Below are positions 62,034 to 64,000 of a stretch of DNA of 64,000 bases, piece after piece. Location: contig LQPB01000090.1 in the NCBI GenBank assembly GCA_002102225.1, forward strand, positions 124,001-188,000, given 5' to 3'. Both the position numbers and the translations under genes were made by a program. The number at the start of each line of letters is the position of its first letter. Within the stretch, counting starts at the first letter, position 1. The notes beneath the pieces were generated by a model that saw only the letters and a list, made by a program, of their open reading frames with translations, had not been told where the DNA came from and searched no databases. This DNA comes from Mycobacterium interjectum (lineage in GTDB: Bacteria; Actinomycetota; Actinomycetes; Mycobacteriales; Mycobacteriaceae).

Positions 62034-63580
62034 CGGTTGCTACCGCCTGTCCCGTCGGGCGTGACGAACGGGGCCGGCAGCTGCGGCCCGGGTCCCGGTG
62101 GCGCCGCCGGCCCCCCGGGCAGGCCCGGGGCCAACGTCGACGGCGGCGGGGTCGGGCCGGCCGGCCCCAGGTTCTCGGTGCGTGCCCCGGGTGGTGCGTG
62201 CGCCGGCAACGGCACCGGGGCACCGGGAACGTCCGGCGGCGCCTCGCCGGGCCGGCCCGCGCTCGGCACCCCCGGCGCCGGCGGCGGCCCGTCGGGATTG
62301 GGCGGCGACGTCTGCACATCGAGCGGCGCCGGAAAGCCGCCGAGCACCGGGCCGAACGGTCCTTGCCCGGAAAGCGCGCACGGCAACGGGTTTCCGGGCC
62401 GCGGCGGGCTGTCCGCGGCCGGCGTGTAGGAACACGGCGATCCCGGCGGGACGGCCGGTTGCGGGTGATCCGGCGTGCCTTCCAGCACCGGCGGCGCCGG
62501 CGGCGGCGCACCGTTGGGAAACCGGCTGCCGTTGGGGTCGGGCCACCGGAATTCCGGCAGGCCGGCGCTGCGCCAGAAGTTTTCCGGGTCGATGCCGCGC
62601 TTCTTGAATGCCGCGTCAACCCACGGCTGAAGCATTTGGGGGGGAAGCAGATTCGCCACCATCGCCTTGAAGTACGGCCCGGACGCGACGGCCTCGGTCA
62701 GCGACGCGGTGTATCTGCCGAGCAGCACCAGCACGTCGGCCAGTTCCTTCTTGCGCTTGACCAGCTCGTCGCTGACCGTGCCCAACTGCTGCAGCACATG
62801 ATGTGCGTTGGGGTTTTCCTTGATCAGGCCCGACACCTCGGCCGACACCGACGACACGTTGCTCAGCAGAACGCTCAGGGCCTGGCTGCGCTGCCGGAAC
62901 GCGGCCAGCAGGGTGTTGGCATTGACCAGCAGCCCGTCGACCTGTTGGCTGCGGTCGCCCAGCACGCGAGCGACCTTGTCCGCGTTGGCCAGCAGCTGTT
63001 TGATCTGGTCGTCGCGCTTGCCGATGGTCGCGGAGAATTTGGCGACCCCGTCGAGGGCGGCGCTCAGGTGCGGGGCGGTCTGATCGAACGTCTCGGACAA
63101 GACGTTCAGCGACCGCTTGACGACGTCGATGTTCCAGTCCGTCGCCGCCTTCGTGACGTCGACGAACGCGTCGTAGATCTGGTAGGGCGTGGTGGTCTGG
63201 CCCGCGGGGAGAACACCGTTGGGCCGCAACGGATCCGCACCGCGGTTTTCGATCGCCATGTTCTTGCGACCGAGGAAGGTGTCGGTGCGGATCGCCGCGC
63301 GGCTTTGCGTCCCGATCGTCCTGCCGGGCAGCGAGAAGCCGATCAGGACCTTGTCGCCGCGAATAACCAGCGAGCGGACCAGACCGATGTTTACCCCGGC
63401 GATCTCCACCTTGTCACCCGGGCTGATGCCGCCGGAGTCGGCGAATTGCGCGTAGTAGGTGGGTGTGGCGAAGAGCATCGGCACGCTGGTGAAGCTCTGG
63501 CCCACTCCGACGGCGAGCAGCGTGACCAGCGCGCCCATCAGGCCCACGCGGGTGCGGTTGAACTCGGTCAGCGTTCTCAT
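62030..63580 (-). CDS. mceC: Mce-family protein MceC
   Basis: This 516-residue Mce protein carries the helix LMGALVTLLAVGVGQSF, the Mce domain (YYAQFADSGGISPGDKVEIAGVNIG in parts), the helical region and a long Pro/Gly/Ala-rich C-terminus over the last 130 residues. ATG 63580 overlaps the mceB stop (ATGA). Such Pro-rich tails are common in MceC proteins and may reach the mycomembrane or bind partners. Confidence 0.93.
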   Translation of the reverse strand: MRTLTEFNRTRVGLMGALVTLLAVGVGQSFTSVPMLFATPTYYAQFADSGGISPGDKVEIAGVNIGLVRSLVIRGDKVLIGFSLPGRTIGTQSRAAIRTDTFLGRKNMAIENRGADPLRPNGVLPAGQTTTPYQIYDAFVDVTKAATDWNIDVVKRSLNVLSETFDQTAPHLSAALDGVAKFSATIGKRDDQIKQLLANADKVARVLGDRSQQVDGLLVNANTLLAAFRQRSQALSVLLSNVSSVSAEVSGLIKENPNAHHVLQQLGTVSDELVKRKKELADVLVLLGRYTASLTEAVASGPYFKAMVANLLPPQMLQPWVDAAFKKRGIDPENFWRSAGLPEFRWPDPNGSRFPNGAPPPAPPVLEGTPDHPQPAVPPGSPCSYTPAADSPPRPGNPLPCALSGQGPFGPVLGGFPAPLDVQTSPPNPDGPPPAPGVPSAGRPGEAPPDVPGAPVPLPAHAPPGARTENLGPAGPTPPPSTLAPGLPGGPAAPPGPGPQLPAPFVTPDGTGGSNR

Positions 63581-64000
63581 TGGGGCGTGCACCTTCCGGT
63601 CGGCTGCCCGAAGAGCTTGATGGTGCGTACCGGGCCGCCGGGCTGTAGCCCGTCGACTTTGATCGAGATGTCGCACAGGTAGAAGTTGTAGAAGTCGCCG
63701 TAGATGCCACCGGCGCGGCCGATGACACGGAAGGCGCCCGGCAGTTTGGCCAGCACGTCATCGAGCGTCGGCAGGTCGTCGATGAGGGGTTGCTGGATGG
63801 CCTCAAGGTGCCCGAATGTGCTGTGCAGCAATGGCCGATCCTCCGCCAGCAGGTCGGCCAGGGTTCCCGCGGCGTCGCTGATGTGCGCGGCCGCCGCGGC
63901 CAGCGGGTCGGCCCGGTTCTTCAGGCCGGTGATCAGCAATTCCAGGTTTCCGACCGTTCGGTCGAAGTCCTTCTGGTGCTTGGCGGTGGTCGCCAGCACG
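63577..64000 (-). CDS. mceB: Mce-family protein MceB (partial, C-terminal part)
   Basis: Only the last 140 residues lie in the window. They are helical tunnel segments (NLELLITGLKNRADPLAAAAAHI) followed by a short tail with two Cys (LCDISIKV and GRCTPQ) typical of MceB. The gene runs off the right edge, and mceA and the yrbE permease genes are expected beyond it. Overlap with mceC by four bases confirms the operon. Confidence 0.92.
   Translation of the reverse strand, partial: VLATTAKHQKDFDRTVGNLELLITGLKNRADPLAAAAAHISDAAGTLADLLAEDRPLLHSTFGHLEAIQQPLIDDLPTLDDVLAKLPGAFRVIGRAGGIYGDFYNFYLCDISIKVDGLQPGGPVRTIKLFGQPTGRCTPQ

Overview
The window is a piece of a high-GC mycobacterial chromosome, most probably from a slow-growing non-tuberculous Mycobacterium. 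This rests on four blocks recognised by sequence: the rpoB-rpoC and rpsL-rpsG core, four tandem mycolic-acid methyltransferases (mmaA1-mmaA4), the FAS-II dehydratase genes hadA-hadB-hadC, and a mce operon. Gene order largely follows the M. tuberculosis segment from about Rv0682 (rpsL) down to Rv0625c, printed in reverse, and then jumps to mce2. The M. tuberculosis comparisons are from memory, not from an alignment.

Layout. 1-2.6 kb: rpsG (cut by the window edge), rpsL, a TetR regulator and two DUF3060 surface proteins. 2.6-10.7 kb: a leftward lipid/repair block (echA5, a PaaX-like regulator, echA4, fadE8, lpqP, endonuclease IV) and a MalT-like ATPase that lacks its DNA-binding domain. 10.8-18.5 kb: rpoC and rpoB, with a strong terminator and a 56-bp tandem duplication just behind rpoC. 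18.9-23.5 kb: the Mce ATPase gene mkl/mceG, a carotenoid oxygenase divergent from a TetR gene, then rplL-rplJ with a leader RNA. 23.7-29.4 kb: a translationally coupled trio (ROK sugar kinase, small protein, very large GH38 alpha-mannosidase). 29.4-37.1 kb, rightward: DinB-like protein, two LipG-type hydrolases around a UbiB-type kinase, and mmaA1-A4. 37.1-39.1 kb: a two-gene DGPF protein plus ECF42-type sigma factor module wedged between mmaA4 and rplA. 39.2-44.3 kb: rplA, rplK, nusG, secE, tRNA-Trp, hadC-hadB-hadA, rpmG, tRNA-Met, tRNA-Thr and an orphan VapB-type antitoxin. 44.4-48.7 kb: a glyoxalase II-like hydrolase, a membrane protein, echA3, then cyanase, a methyltransferase and a nitroreductase on the opposite strand. 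48.7-57.8 kb: recC-recB-recD and a DedA-like membrane protein. 57.8-64 kb: mceF, mceE, mceD, mceC and the end of mceB.

Three themes link the genes. Core transcription and translation genes (rpsL, rpoBC, rplJL, rplKA, nusG, secE, rpmG, three tRNAs) form the skeleton. Cell-envelope lipid genes (mmaA1-4, hadABC, echA/fadE, mce and its ATPase mkl) fill the spaces. The variable spots hold accessory modules: the HTH-less MalT-like ATPase, the DGPF/ECF42 pair, the cyanase group and the orphan VapB. Several M. tuberculosis genes are absent from the syntenic positions, notably mmpS5-mmpL5-Rv0678 between echA5 and the DUF3060 pair, and the toxin-antitoxin pairs around rpoB and recD. The best candidate for a little-described system is the DGPF/ECF42 module, which has a matching candidate promoter. 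The HTH-less ATPase and the kinase/mannosidase operon come next.
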